Shown here: in pieces, positions 55,714 to 64,000 of the stretch
How the letters are laid out: each line of letters starts with the position of its first letter
Position numbering within the stretch: the first letter of the stretch is position 1
Source: Cytophagales bacterium CG12_big_fil_rev_8_21_14_0_65_40_12
GTDB taxonomy: Bacteria; Bacteroidota; Bacteroidia; Cytophagales; Cyclobacteriaceae
Direction: 5' to 3'
NCBI GenBank assembly: GCA_002786855.1
Contig: PCUU01000026.1
Coordinates: forward strand, 1-64,000
Length of the DNA: 64,000 bases
Translations under genes and position numbers: made by a program
Notes under the pieces: model-generated
The model's database searches: none
Told to the model about the DNA's origin: nothing
The model's input: the letters and a program-made list of their open reading frames with translations, nothing else

Positions 55714-57414
55714 TCATTCAAACTTAATATCCTTGATGAAGAGTTGTAGACTTCGGTGTCCTCTAAAGTCGTTTTCTTCAATGGTATAAGCCATGTGAAA
55801 TTTCATGCCAGAACTGATCAAATCGGCATAATCTCCTAAACCAAAGCCAATCGCATCGAACGCAGTATCTGTTCCTTCTTGTTTGACAATGAACTTAAGA
55901 TGTTGCCCTTTCAATACTTTCACGTTTTCGGCATGAACATTTTCTGAAACAAACAAGGGCTGCATATTTTGTGGCCCAAAAGGCCCCATTTGCTTGATTG
56001 TATTGAAGAATTTAAAGTCTATATCGTCCAAGAAAATTATGGTATCGACATTAATCGCAGGAATGAGCTGATCCTCAGTGATCTGCCTAGCAACTACCTC
56101 TTCGAACTTAATTTTGAAAGCTTCTACATTGCTGAGGTCCATGGTAATCCCTGCGGCATACATGTGCCCGCCATATTGCTCCAGTAAATCTGCACATTCT
56201 GAAATGGCATTGTAAATATCAAAACCGAGTACAGAACGCGCAGAGCCTGTCGCTTTGTTGTTCGATTCTGTAAGAATAACAGTCGGGCGGTAATACTTCT
56301 CAACGCAGCGCGAAGCAACAATACCAATCACTCCCTTATGCCAATCTTCCTTATAAAGTACAGTCGATTTCGCGTTGACCATTTCTGTATCTGACTCGAT
56401 CATCATCAAAGCCTCTTCTGTTATTGAACTGTCGAAATCCTTTCTGGCATCATTCTGATCATTGATTGCCTTGGCCATATTGGTGGCCTCCTCTACGGTT
56501 TTTGCCAAAAGTAAATTGACAGAAGCCCCTGCATGGTCCATTCTGCCCGCTGCGTTGATCCTTGGCCCAATTCCAAAAACGATAGTAGTAACCGTCAAGT
56601 CGTTTTTGTTCTTATAAAGTTCAATCAGCGCTTTTAATCCAGGCCTTGGATCTTGATTTAACTTTTTGAGGCCGTAGTAAGTAAGTACCCGATTCTCGCC
56701 AGTGATTGGAACGATGTCTGAGGCAATACTTACCGCCAAAAGATCTAAATATTGAAAGAGTTCTTCTTGTGCTAAATCACTTCTTTGGCAAAAGGCTTGA
56801 AGCAGCTTAAAGCCCACTCCACAGCCTGAAAGTTCTTTGTACGGGTATTCGCAATCCATGCGCTTAGGATCGAGCACCGCATAAGCTGGAGGTAGTTCTT
56901 CACCGGGCGTGTGGTGATCGCAAATGATTACGTCAATACTTGCAGCAGCTGCATCTTTAACTCTATCGCAAGCCTTAATACCACAGTCTAGGGTAACAAT
57001 AAGGCTAAAGCCGTTGTCTATCGCATATTGAATTCCAGCTTTGGAAACACCATAACCTTCGCTGTAGCGATCGGGGATATAGAATTCTAGGTTAGAGAAT
57101 CTTTGGGAAAGGAAGCCATAGAAGGTGGCTACAGCGGTTGTGCCGTCTACATCATAATCTCCATAAACGAGAATATTTTCTTGGGTTTCCAGGGCTCGAG
57201 CTAATCGATCAACAGCCTTACCCATATCCTTCATCAAAAAAGGATCATGAAGTTGATCCATTTGAGGCCTAAAATAGGCTTTGGCCTCTTCGTAATCCTT
57301 GATTCCTTTTTTAGCAAACAAAAACGCAAGGTTTTCGCTAATGCCCAAGTCTTGCTGAAGTGATTCAACAAGGTCGGGATTTGCCAGTTCACCAAATAGC
57401 CATCTTTTTTGCAT
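55714..57414 (-). CDS. recJ: Single-strand DNA 5'-3' exonuclease RecJ
   Basis: RecJ resects 5' ends in recombination and mismatch repair. DHH-phosphoesterase motifs are VYGDYDVDGTTA (motif I-II), CDHHTPGE (DHH, motif III), and GIGPRINAAGRMDHA later. A DHHA1 domain and OB-like C-terminus follow. The track starts at 57483, but the family N-terminus KRWLFGELANPDLVE begins at ATG 57414 (566 aa). It is preceded by a terminator that belongs to the upstream gene. Confidence 0.95.
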   Translation of the reverse strand: MQKRWLFGELANPDLVESLQQDLGISENLAFLFAKKGIKDYEEAKAYFRPQMDQLHDPFLMKDMGKAVDRLARALETQENILVYGDYDVDGTTAVATFYGFLSQRFSNLEFYIPDRYSEGYGVSKAGIQYAIDNGFSLIVTLDCGIKACDRVKDAAAASIDVIICDHHTPGEELPPAYAVLDPKRMDCEYPYKELSGCGVGFKLLQAFCQRSDLAQEELFQYLDLLAVSIASDIVPITGENRVLTYYGLKKLNQDPRPGLKALIELYKNKNDLTVTTIVFGIGPRINAAGRMDHAGASVNLLLAKTVEEATNMAKAINDQNDARKDFDSSITEEALMMIESDTEMVNAKSTVLYKEDWHKGVIGIVASRCVEKYYRPTVILTESNNKATGSARSVLGFDIYNAISECADLLEQYGGHMYAAGITMDLSNVEAFKIKFEEVVARQITEDQLIPAINVDTIIFLDDIDFKFFNTIKQMGPFGPQNMQPLFVSENVHAENVKVLKGQHLKFIVKQEGTDTAFDAIGFGLGDYADLISSGMKFHMAYTIEENDFRGHRSLQLFIKDIKFE

Positions 57415-57452
57415 GTATAAAAATAAGAATATTTTACTTTGAAATTCAGGTA

Positions 57453-57487
57453 TAAAAAAAGCAGTGCCTTCTTTCAAAAACACTGCT
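57453..57487 (-). terminator. Intrinsic terminator
   Basis: AGCAGTG/CACTGCT (57460-57466 with 57481-57487); on the minus strand followed by T7 (A7 at 57454-57460). It ends transcription of the coiled-coil gene before recJ. Confidence 0.8.
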
Positions 57488-57509
57488 AAAATATTTTAAT
57501 TAAAAAGGA

Positions 57510-58172
57510 CTAGTCGTTCGCCTTTGCGTTTGGCAGAACATCTTTGAGTGGCACCCTTACGCCATCTCTGTAAGGCACAATCCAAGCATCTTCCACACCC
57601 ATTTCTCTTAAATAGCGCTTCAAGATGTTCGCATCTTCGTAGTTACGGAAGTTGCCAATAATGTATTTTCTTAAGTCGTCCGTTTTTTCTTCGGCAAAAT
57701 CCTCTGAGGTATCAGCATACTTTTTCAAATCCACTTTTCTGAAAGCGCCTACTTGTACTTTGAACACAACGCCAATACCAAAATCTTCGCCATTGATCAA
57801 ATCTGGGTTGTAGGCAGGACGATTTGCGAGTTGGGCTTTTAAATTCTCAGTTTCCTTTTGAGCTGCCTGATAAGCCGCTTGCATTCTCGTAGCTTGCTTT
57901 TGAAGGTCTATGATTTGATTATCCTTTTCAGAAACTTGCTTCTCCAAAGTTTCTATATCACCAACTGCGGCAGCATTTGAGGCCTTTAGCTTTAAATGCT
58001 CCTCTGATAATACTTTGAAGTCTTCAGGACTCATGGACTTTTTCTTTTTCTTCCATTCCTTCATTTCAATTTTGAAGGCTTTTTTCTCGGCTTTGGTCAT
58101 TTCTTGACCTATTGCAGCTGTCGCAATAAAAATACCCAAGGCAATGGTAAAAAGTACTTTAGAAGTTTTCAT
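57510..58172 (-). CDS. Secreted coiled-coil protein with SPOR-like C-terminus
   Basis: A 220-aa exported protein (signal peptide ending ATAAIG). A highly charged Lys/Glu region (KAEKKAFKIEMKEWKKKKK) and a coiled coil (about residues 60-118) precede a C-terminal domain. That domain has VFKVQVGAFRK and IGNFRNYEDANILKRYL, which resemble a SPOR peptidoglycan-binding domain, so it may sit at septal peptidoglycan. Such proteins are often called Ezrin/radixin/moesin-like in Bacteroidota; the function is not known. It has its own terminator. Confidence 0.75.
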   Translation of the reverse strand: MKTSKVLFTIALGIFIATAAIGQEMTKAEKKAFKIEMKEWKKKKKSMSPEDFKVLSEEHLKLKASNAAAVGDIETLEKQVSEKDNQIIDLQKQATRMQAAYQAAQKETENLKAQLANRPAYNPDLINGEDFGIGVVFKVQVGAFRKVDLKKYADTSEDFAEEKTDDLRKYIIGNFRNYEDANILKRYLREMGVEDAWIVPYRDGVRVPLKDVLPNAKAND

Positions 58173-58228
58173 CTTATATCGATTTGATTGAGTTTAAACT
58201 CATTTAATCACAAATTATAACTTTAATG

Positions 58229-59629
58229 TCAGCTTTTCAAACTTCCGATCATATCTTCTGGCTTCACCCACTCATCAAATTCATTTGGAGTTAAGTAGCC
58301 AAGGTTAACTGCCTCCTCTTTCAAGGTTGTTCCATTCTCATGTGCTGTTTTGGCAATTTTAGCCGCCTTTTCGTAGCCAATTTTTGTATTCAGCGCTGTG
58401 ACGAGCATCAGCGAATTGTTCAAATGCTGTTTGATGCTTTTATAATCTGGCTCTATGCCAATGGCGCAGTTATCATTAAAAGACACACAAGCATCACCAA
58501 TCAAACGTGCAGACTGCAATAAATTATAGGCCATTACGGGTTTAAAAACATTCAATTCATAATGCCCCTGCGCACCACCAAAGGTAACGGTAACATCATT
58601 GCCTATGACCTGAGCGCAAACCATCGTCATTGCCTCGCATTGCGTAGGGTTAACTTTGCCTGGCATAATCGATGACCCTGGCTCGTTAGAAGGAATGATA
58701 ATTTCTCCAATACCAGATCTTGGCCCAGAGGCAAGCATTCTAATATCGTTCGCGATTTTATTCAAAGAGACCGCCATTTGCTTTAGTGCCCCATGCGTTT
58801 CTACAAAAGCATCGTGGGCGGCTAAAGCCTCAAATTTATTTTCTGCTGTAATAAATGGGTGACCAGTAAATTCAGCAATTTTTTCGGCAACCAATTCTGA
58901 ATAGCCTGCTGGAGTATTGATACCAGTACCCACAGCCGTTCCACCAAGTGCTAGTTCGGAAAGGTGTTCTAAAGTATTTTTTATAGCCTTCAATCCATGG
59001 TTAAGTTGTGAAACATACCCAGAAAACTCTTGGCCTAAGGTCAATGGTGTCGCATCCATTAAATGGGTCCTGCCAATTTTCACCACATTCATAAACTCCT
59101 TAGACTTGGCTTGAAGCGTATCTCTCAACAGCTCCACTCCCGGAATTGTGTTTTCAACTATCAATTTATAAGCAGCAATGTGCATGCCTGTAGGGTAAGT
59201 ATCATTAGAAGATTGTGATTTATTCACATCGTCATTGGGGTGTACTTCTGTTTTGCCTTCGCCCAATTTATGGCCTGAATTTACATGCGCCCTATTAGCG
59301 ATCACCTCATTCACATTCATATTTGACTGTGTGCCAGAACCAGTTTGCCAGATCACAAGTGGGAATTGATCATCTAGTTTACCTTCTAAAATCTCATCAC
59401 AGACTTTCGAGATCATGTCGCGCTTTTCTACTGAAAGCACTCCCAACTGATGATTGGTATGGGCAGCGGCCTTTTTCAAATAAGCGAAGCCATGAACAAC
59501 TTCTAAAGGCATGCTTGCTTCCGGGCCAATTTTAAAATTGTTTCTAGAGCGTTCGGTTTGAGCTCCCCAATATTTATCTGCGGGAACTTGTACTTCCCCC
59601 ATCGTATCTTTTTCGATTCTGTATTCCAT
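58229..59629 (-). CDS. fumC: Class II fumarate hydratase FumC
   Basis: An iron-free fumarase of the TCA cycle. It opens with [20 protein letters not shown]. The substrate-binding [19 protein letters not shown] and the superfamily signature [11 protein letters not shown] (with the catalytic serine) are clear. The track start 59662 adds 11 residues; ATG 59629 (466 aa) fits the family. TAATTTTG at 59657-59650 (minus) is a likely -7 box. Confidence 0.96.
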   Translation of the reverse strand: MEYRIEKDTMGEVQVPADKYWGAQTERSRNNFKIGPEASMPLEVVHGFAYLKKAAAHTNHQLGVLSVEKRDMISKVCDEILEGKLDDQFPLVIWQTGSGTQSNMNVNEVIANRAHVNSGHKLGEGKTEVHPNDDVNKSQSSNDTYPTGMHIAAYKLIVENTIPGVELLRDTLQAKSKEFMNVVKIGRTHLMDATPLTLGQEFSGYVSQLNHGLKAIKNTLEHLSELALGGTAVGTGINTPAGYSELVAEKIAEFTGHPFITAENKFEALAAHDAFVETHGALKQMAVSLNKIANDIRMLASGPRSGIGEIIIPSNEPGSSIMPGKVNPTQCEAMTMVCAQVIGNDVTVTFGGAQGHYELNVFKPVMAYNLLQSARLIGDACVSFNDNCAIGIEPDYKSIKQHLNNSLMLVTALNTKIGYEKAAKIAKTAHENGTTLKEEAVNLGYLTPNEFDEWVKPEDMIGSLKS

Positions 59630-59745
59630 AGGATGAAATTTGTGCTGGCCAAAATTAGTCAATGAAGAAGGAGTAAGAAAGCATTTCGAAAGCGGAATTC
59701 ACCGATTTTAAAATAAAGCTAAAAAGCCTTGACGAATAGTTCGTT

Positions 59746-59815
59746 CGTTTACCGATGTTGGCCGTGCGTTTACCGATTTGCGCCAACAGCAAAGCGACCA
59801 ATGCACGTACATTTG
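59746..59815 (+). promoter_or_regulatory. LytTR-type direct-repeat operator and promoter
   Basis: CGTTTACCGAT occurs at 59746-59756 and again at 59767-59777, a 21-bp period (two helical turns), with 16 of 20 bases matching in the wider copies. LytTR regulators bind direct repeats with this spacing. TACATTTG (59808-59815) is a perfect -7 box, but TTTG is not found at the normal -33 spacing, so the promoter would need an activator. The gene order downstream ends in a LytTR regulator. Confidence 0.65.
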
Positions 59816-59928
59816 AATGTATTTAAAGCCCAAAGGTCAAAAACGAGGCAATAAAAGAAACGACAAACTCAAACAACAACACAACAAGCAGGCAGTGAAA
59901 GCTGCCTGCCACTAAAACAACGAAAACT

Positions 59929-60627
59929 ATGTCACAGTCAGTTAACAAAAGGTACATTATCGGAGCGATCTTCCTTGTAATAGGTTCGCTTTGGACACTC
60001 GACAATCTTGATATTCTGAGTTTCAGAATTCCTTGGTACTTCCGTCAGTGGTATTCCATCATGATCCTTATCGGTTTATTGGTAGCCACCGTCCGCGAAA
60101 AAGTCGGATTTGGACTTACACTTATGGCCATAGGTACGGCCTTCTTACTCAGAGATGTCTATTACCTAGATTTCAGGGATATTTTTGACTTCTGGCCAGT
60201 TGTGTTCATCATTATCGGTGTCTCGTTGATCTTCCGAAGAAATAAAGAACACAGTGGGGTAAACGAAAAAAAAAATACTGACTCAGAATTAGATATGGTA
60301 GACGAAATTGCCCTTTTCGGAGGTGCAGAAAGAGTAGTTACCTCAAAGCAGTTTAAAGGCGGAAAGTTGACCTCTATTTTCGGAGGCACCGACTTAAACC
60401 TGATTAACGCAGAGCTTGCCAGCGGCACGAATGTTTTGGATGTATTCGTTTTGTTCGGTGGAACTGACATTAGAGTTCCTTCCGATATGAATGTCAAGGT
60501 AAAAGTAACTGCCATTTTCGGAGGATTTTCAGATGAACGTAAAATCCTTGCGGAAAACGAAGCCAACAATGGAAAAGAATTGATCATCAAAGGATTAGTG
60601 CTTTTCGGAGGCGGTGAAGTAAAATAA
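59929..60627 (+). CDS. LiaF-like membrane protein (DUF5668/LiaI-LiaF TM domain)
   Basis: A 232-aa protein with four membrane helices in residues 9-105 (RYIIGAIFLVIGSLWTLDNL opens the family), a charged linker, and a C-terminal beta-rich LiaF domain. That domain has repeated FGG turns (ALFGGAERV, SIFGGTDLN, VLFGGTDIRV, AIFGGF, VLFGGGEV). In Firmicutes LiaF controls a two-component envelope-stress sensor. Here it is first in an operon with a LytS-like kinase and LytTR regulator. The role as a sensor or inhibitor is inferred. Confidence 0.9.
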   Translation: MSQSVNKRYIIGAIFLVIGSLWTLDNLDILSFRIPWYFRQWYSIMILIGLLVATVREKVGFGLTLMAIGTAFLLRDVYYLDFRDIFDFWPVVFIIIGVSLIFRRNKEHSGVNEKKNTDSELDMVDEIALFGGAERVVTSKQFKGGKLTSIFGGTDLNLINAELASGTNVLDVFVLFGGTDIRVPSDMNVKVKVTAIFGGFSDERKILAENEANNGKELIIKGLVLFGGGEVK

Positions 60628-60644
60628 TAATTGGTTAAAATGAA

Positions 60645-60687
60645 ATGGGTATTGCGACTGGTCATTGCAATACCCATCAATTTTTTC
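60645..60687 (+). terminator. Intrinsic terminator within the operon
   Basis: A perfect 11-bp stem ATGGGTATTGC/GCAATACCCAT (60645-60655 with 60667-60677), then CAATTTTTTCT. It lies between liaF and the kinase gene, so full-length transcription needs readthrough, or the kinase has its own promoter (TAATTTAG at about 60701 is a weak candidate). Confidence 0.75.
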
Positions 60688-60725
60688 TCGCTACTATTTC
60701 ATAATTTAGGGTTCACATCAATTCA

Positions 60726-61781
60726 ATGAACCACCCTTTTCTCAAAAACAAAGGCTTAATTTTTTACTCGGCAGCATGGTTATTTGTAGCCATACTCTTC
60801 GGCTTGGGACTTCATTATTTCTATGATGCCCCTACCAAAGAAGCGCTGATTGATAGCTTCATCTTTAACGGCATTTTCTATGGACTCGGTTTGGCTTATT
60901 GGTTTGTGGTTCGTTATAACTCATTCGATTCTTCTCAAATTCTCAATCTTTTTGTCAGCCATTTGGCTGCTGCAGCCCTCTCGGTAACAGTAGGCGTTTT
61001 TCTCACCATTACCATCATTAAAAGTTTACTGCCGCAGGATGAAGTTTCTCTGGCCCTACTCAATATTTCAATGGCCTGGCGGGCAGCGCTTGGTTTGCTC
61101 TATTATGCTGTGATCATTCTGGTGTATCACCTTATCAAATACTATGACGATTTAAGGGAAAGAAGCCAACAACAAACCCAACTAGAATCCATGCTGAAGG
61201 AGTCGGAATTGGAAATGTTGAAATCACAGATCAATCCCCATTTTATCTTTAATAGCTTAAATTCAATTGCTTCGTTGACCATTACTGCCCCAAGCCAAGC
61301 CAGAGAAATGGTGGTCAAACTATCAGATTTTTTACGCTATTCTCTTGGCAAGGAAAACAAACAATTGAATAGTCTGGAAGAAGAACTGGCCAACCTTCTA
61401 CTCTATTTAGAAATTGAAAAAGTACGCTTTGGCGATCGTCTAAAAGTGGAAACTGAAATTACCGAAGCCGCAAAACACTTAGACCTTCCCAACCTTATCC
61501 TTCAACCTTTGATCGAAAACGCAATCAAGCATGGTATTTATGAAAGCTTGGGCGATGTCACTATCCGTTTAAAAGCATCAGAAGAAAATGGCGTTCTGCG
61601 CGTGTTTATGACCAATGAATTCGATCCTGAAGCAATAAGCAAAAAAGGAAAAGGTATAGGACTTAAAAACGTGCGAGAACGATTGAGGGTGATTTATGGG
61701 GTGCCAAAATTGGTTTTCACCGAAACGAATGATAATTTATTCACTGTCCGATTGGACATTCCACAATTAACCGAGAAATGA
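60726..61781 (+). CDS. LytS/YehU-family sensor histidine kinase
   Basis: A 351-aa membrane kinase. Four or five membrane helices (residues 1-140) are followed by a coiled coil, then the His-kinase domain with the phospho-accepting His in QINPHFIFNSLNS (near residue 175), and the ATP-binding LILQPLIENAIKHGI and GKGIGLKNVRERL. It lacks a large extracellular sensor, so the signal may come from the LiaF-like partner. Its stop overlaps the regulator start by 4 bp. Confidence 0.95.
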   Translation: MNHPFLKNKGLIFYSAAWLFVAILFGLGLHYFYDAPTKEALIDSFIFNGIFYGLGLAYWFVVRYNSFDSSQILNLFVSHLAAAALSVTVGVFLTITIIKSLLPQDEVSLALLNISMAWRAALGLLYYAVIILVYHLIKYYDDLRERSQQQTQLESMLKESELEMLKSQINPHFIFNSLNSIASLTITAPSQAREMVVKLSDFLRYSLGKENKQLNSLEEELANLLLYLEIEKVRFGDRLKVETEITEAAKHLDLPNLILQPLIENAIKHGIYESLGDVTIRLKASEENGVLRVFMTNEFDPEAISKKGKGIGLKNVRERLRVIYGVPKLVFTETNDNLFTVRLDIPQLTEK

Positions 61782-62524
61782 TCAAAGCACTTATAGTTGA
61801 TGACGAAAAATTAGCCCGAGATATTATCAAGGCCTATTTGAAAAACTTTGCTCAAATCGAAGTGGTTGCAGAATGCGCTGATGGTTTTGAAGGTTTAAAA
61901 TCTATTCAAGAGCATAAGCCAGATTTACTCTTTTTGGACATTCAAATGCCAAAAATTACGGGTTTCGAATTGCTCGAACTCATTGAAAATCCTCCTGTGG
62001 TTATTTTCAGCACTGCCTTCGATCAATATGCCATTAAAGCTTTCGAACTCAACGCTACCGACTATTTACTAAAGCCTTATGCCGAAGAGCGATTCAAAGG
62101 AGCAGTTCAAAAGGCGGTTAACAAAATTGAAAGCCATGTACCCGCCCAAGCCGAAATTGAAAAGCTTACCGAAAAACGCGAGGAGTTGGCCGAAGGTATC
62201 GACCGAATGGTGGTAAAAACAGGCAATAAAATCCACATTCTTGGTTTAGATCAAATCACCCATTTCGAAGCGCAAGATGATTATGTAGCTATTCATTCTA
62301 CCCAAGGAAAATTTTTGAAGCTATTGCGCATGAAGCATTTAGAGGACAATCTTCCTCAAACTGAATTTATCCGCATTCATCGTTCTCATATCGTGTCTAT
62401 CAAGCATATTGAAAAGCTCGAACTTTACGAAAAAGACAATTACTTACTTAGCCTTAAAAATGGAGTTCAACTGCCTGTAAGCCGCAATGGGCATGCTAAA
62501 CTGAAAGAGGTTTTGAAGTATTAG
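61778..62524 (+). CDS. LytTR-family response regulator
   Basis: A 248-aa cytosolic regulator. Receiver domain residues 1-120, phospho-acceptor Asp in LFLDIQMPKITG (near residue 54), and acidic DDEK near the N-terminus. The LytTR DNA-binding domain is residues about 150-248 (VVKTGNKIHILG, FIRIHRSHIVSIKHIEKLE, LPVSRNGHAKLKEVL). It probably binds the direct repeat upstream of the LiaF gene and controls its own operon. The stop codon starts the AGTCGGG array. Confidence 0.95.
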   Translation: MIKALIVDDEKLARDIIKAYLKNFAQIEVVAECADGFEGLKSIQEHKPDLLFLDIQMPKITGFELLELIENPPVVIFSTAFDQYAIKAFELNATDYLLKPYAEERFKGAVQKAVNKIESHVPAQAEIEKLTEKREELAEGIDRMVVKTGNKIHILGLDQITHFEAQDDYVAIHSTQGKFLKLLRMKHLEDNLPQTEFIRIHRSHIVSIKHIEKLELYEKDNYLLSLKNGVQLPVSRNGHAKLKEVLKY

Positions 62525-62562
62525 TCGGGAGTCGGGAGTCGGGAGTCGGGAGTCGGGAGTCG
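62523..62562. repeat. AGTCGGG heptamer tandem array
   Basis: Five perfect copies plus AGTCG begin inside the regulator stop codon. It is followed by TTTAATAATTTTTTTAAGG, which is similar to the AATTTTTTTGAGG after the TATCAGT array, but the AACTTGAGTTCCC core is absent. It is a possible third member of the dispersed element family. Confidence 0.9.
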
Positions 62563-62613
62563 TTTAATAATTTTTTTAAGGAGAAAAGGTTCTACTAATT
62601 CGAACAAGAATTA

Positions 62614-62715
62614 ATGTTTATTGAGAATAATTTAAACAGTCTCGAACCGTACATCAATCAACGAGAGCTTAGAGCTGAGTTTTTGAAACTTTGGGTCGAA
62701 AATCAAAAGAAGTGA
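62614..62715 (+). CDS. 33-aa ORF of unknown status
   Basis: An ATG-to-TGA frame (MFIENNLNSLEPYINQREL...) of 33 codons with an LRAEFLKLWVENQ tail that reads like the end of a helical protein. It lies between the response regulator and the MntA-like antitoxin, 21 bp before the latter. It may be a fragment of a lost gene or a small gene of the toxin operon. No family recognised. Confidence 0.3.
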   Translation: MFIENNLNSLEPYINQRELRAEFLKLWVENQKK

Positions 62716-62736
62716 AATCTCGTTATATTTGACACC

Positions 62737-63039
62737 ATGAAAATCGAGCAAAAACAGCTAGACGAAATTATACAACTCTGTGCTTCAAATAGGGTAAGAT
62801 CACTTTCTGCTTTTGGTTCGGTAACTAGAGAAGATTTCAATGATCAATCAGACATCGATTTATTGGTTGATTTTGAAGAAGAAGATCCTTACAAGTACAC
62901 AGACCTCTACTTTAACCTAAAAATGAAACTTGAGAAGTTGTTAAAAAGAAAGGTTGATTTAATTGAGGAGAGAGGCATAAAAAATCGCCTATTCAGAAGC
63001 CAATTAGAAAAGTCGAAAGTTCAAATTTATGGATTATAG
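62737..63039 (+). CDS. MntA-like nucleotidyltransferase antitoxin
   Basis: A 100-aa minimal nucleotidyltransferase. The active site SAFGSVTREDFNDQSDIDLL follows the GS-X10-DxD pattern, with the metal-binding Asp residues present. Such MNT proteins neutralise HEPN toxins by adding AMP to a tyrosine. It overlaps the HepT-like gene by 11 bp (ATG 63029), the usual arrangement. It is intact. Confidence 0.9.
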   Translation: MKIEQKQLDEIIQLCASNRVRSLSAFGSVTREDFNDQSDIDLLVDFEEEDPYKYTDLYFNLKMKLEKLLKRKVDLIEERGIKNRLFRSQLEKSKVQIYGL

Positions 63040-63361
63040 AATTCAGACATGGCTGCTAAATATCGAACAGGCCATCAATTAAATCTTTGAATTTCTACCC
63101 GACCGCATGGACTTCTTTGCTTATAAAAAAGACCTCAAAACAAAGAAAGCCATTGAGCGCAACCTAGAAATCATTGGCGAAGCGGTGAAAAGAATTCTTG
63201 ACATAGATGAGCACTTCCCAATTGAAAATGCACGACAAATAGTCAACACTAGGAATAGAATTATCCATGATTATGACAACATCTCGGATGAAGTAATCTG
63301 GACAATCGTCACTCGGGAGCTACCTAAACTCAAAAAGGAAGTTGATCATCTATTGAAGTAG
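63029..63361 (+). pseudogene. HepT-like HEPN toxin gene with in-frame stop at codon 18
   Basis: From ATG 63029, inside the end of mntA, the frame reads 17 codons, then TAA (63080-63082), then stays open in the same frame to 63361. The total of 110 codons is the usual HepT length. The late part (KKAIERNLEIIGEAVKRIL) and the RNase motif RNRIIHDY (RX4HXY) are intact. A single base change, for example from GAA, would restore the gene. An 84-aa piece from ATG 63107 could still be made by reinitiation, but it lacks the first helix. The toxin is probably lost or reduced. Confidence 0.8.
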
Positions 63362-63391
63362 CTAAAAAAGCGTTTTTCTCAAACCCCAATC

Positions 63392-64000
63392 CTACTTCTT
63401 CAATTTCCCTTTAAGGTCGTTCAGTTTTAATAAAGCTTCTACTGGTGAAATGGTATTGATATCTAGGTTTTCCAAAATTTCTTTGATTTCCAGGAATGTA
63501 GGATCAGCTTCGAAAAGGTTGAGTTGAAAGTTGTTTTTCGGAATGTCTTTGATTTTCTGATTCGTGTTATTTCGGATTTTATCCTTTTCTAAATGGCGCA
63601 TAATTTCAGCTGCCCTGATTACCACAGGGTTGGGCATGCCCGCCATTTGTGCCACATGAATTCCGAAGCTGTGTTCGCTGCCACCCTCCTTAAGCTTACG
63701 CATAAAAATCACCTTGTTGCCCACTTCCTTTACCGACACATTGAAGTTTTTAATGGCAGGAAAATCTTCTTGCAATTGGTTCAACTCATGATAATGGGTA
63801 GCAAAAAGCGTTTTGGGCTTAAATTTTTCGTGGTTGTGCAAGTACTCCACAATGGACCATGCGATCGAAATACCATCGTAAGTGCTGGTACCGCGACCAA
63901 TTTCGTCCATCAATACCAAGCTGCGATTGCTCAGGTTATTCAGAATACTGGCCGTTTCTGTCATCTCTACCATAAAAGTGGACTCTCCTTTTGACAGGTT
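63392..64000 (-). CDS. mutS: DNA mismatch repair protein MutS, C-terminal part
   Basis: The 3' part of mutS; the 5' end lies outside the window. In the ATPase domain the frame runs in from the edge ([12 protein letters not shown]), then Walker [26 protein letters not shown], and the C-terminal dimerisation region [18 protein letters not shown]. The ORF track cuts it at an internal Met (63973), but the open frame extends to the window end. MutS recognises mismatches and recruits MutL. Confidence 0.95.
   Translation of the reverse strand, partial: NLSKGESTFMVEMTETASILNNLSNRSLVLMDEIGRGTSTYDGISIAWSIVEYLHNHEKFKPKTLFATHYHELNQLQEDFPAIKNFNVSVKEVGNKVIFMRKLKEGGSEHSFGIHVAQMAGMPNPVVIRAAEIMRHLEKDKIRNNTNQKIKDIPKNNFQLNLFEADPTFLEIKEILENLDINTISPVEALLKLNDLKGKLKK

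Noticed and set aside
63107-63361. 84-aa ORF as an independent gene
   Set aside because: It is in the same frame as the ATG at 63029 and is the C-terminal part of a HepT gene; calling it a separate gene would hide the nonsense codon.

Overview
The window looks like a chromosome segment of a free-living Bacteroidota, most likely a Cytophagales/Roseivirga-type marine bacterium. Several things point there: type IX secretion (T9SS) parts and substrates with both kinds of C-terminal sorting domain, a SusC/SusD pair, a PASTA-tailed FtsI, a long MraY, Bacteroidota-type promoters (TTTG, about 18 bases, TAnnTTTG), DUF4924, and a LiaF/LytS/LytTR cluster. The species call is inference; no rRNA or tRNA gene is present to settle it.

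Layout. 1-9.5 kb: minus-strand division and cell wall (dcw) cluster mraZ-rsmH-ftsL-ftsI-murE-mraY, with four 10-bp MraZ boxes in front of mraZ, then a polyprenyl diphosphate synthase and an LpxR-like lipid A deacylase. 9.6-15.5 kb: plus-strand BioF-like enzyme, a PlsB-type acyltransferase overlapping gpsA (phospholipid entry), and an Omp85 protein. 15.5-29 kb: M48 protease, PorP/SprF divergent from a 1767-aa type-B CTD protein, a complete IS3-family element inserted beside a bidirectional terminator, a small secreted protein and a subtilisin-like peptidase with a type-A CTD. 29-40 kb: lipoprotein-SusD-SusC operon, PorE-like OmpA protein, queE, folD, lepA. 40-45 kb: DUF4924, a tandem-repeat-rich element, an SDR, an HTH-fused cytosine methyltransferase divergent from a Vsr-like nuclease, and an alpha/beta hydrolase-OsmC fusion. 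45-52 kb: a candidate structured RNA, hemH, cysteine desulfurase, glmM, mazG, a ClC channel. 52-60 kb: an AT-rich gap with DnaA-box-like sites, redoxin, GH3, lptB, recJ, a coiled-coil protein, fumC. 60-64 kb: LiaF-like/LytS/LytTR operon with a direct-repeat operator, an MntA/HepT pair whose toxin gene has an in-frame stop, and the 3' part of mutS.

Most of the window is envelope biology: peptidoglycan precursors and division, lipid A and phospholipid, outer-membrane assembly and secretion, nutrient uptake, and envelope stress sensing. The signals that gene calls do not explain are (1) a dispersed intergenic element with a heptamer/octamer array and a shared AACTTGAGTTCCC core, (2) two structured RNA candidates ending in intrinsic terminators, (3) an inverted-repeat operator over the methyltransferase promoter, (4) a LytTR-like direct repeat with 21-bp spacing, (5) exported-protein genes whose expected ATG is ATC, and (6) the broken HEPN toxin. 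All database-type statements are from memory of families; no searches were run.
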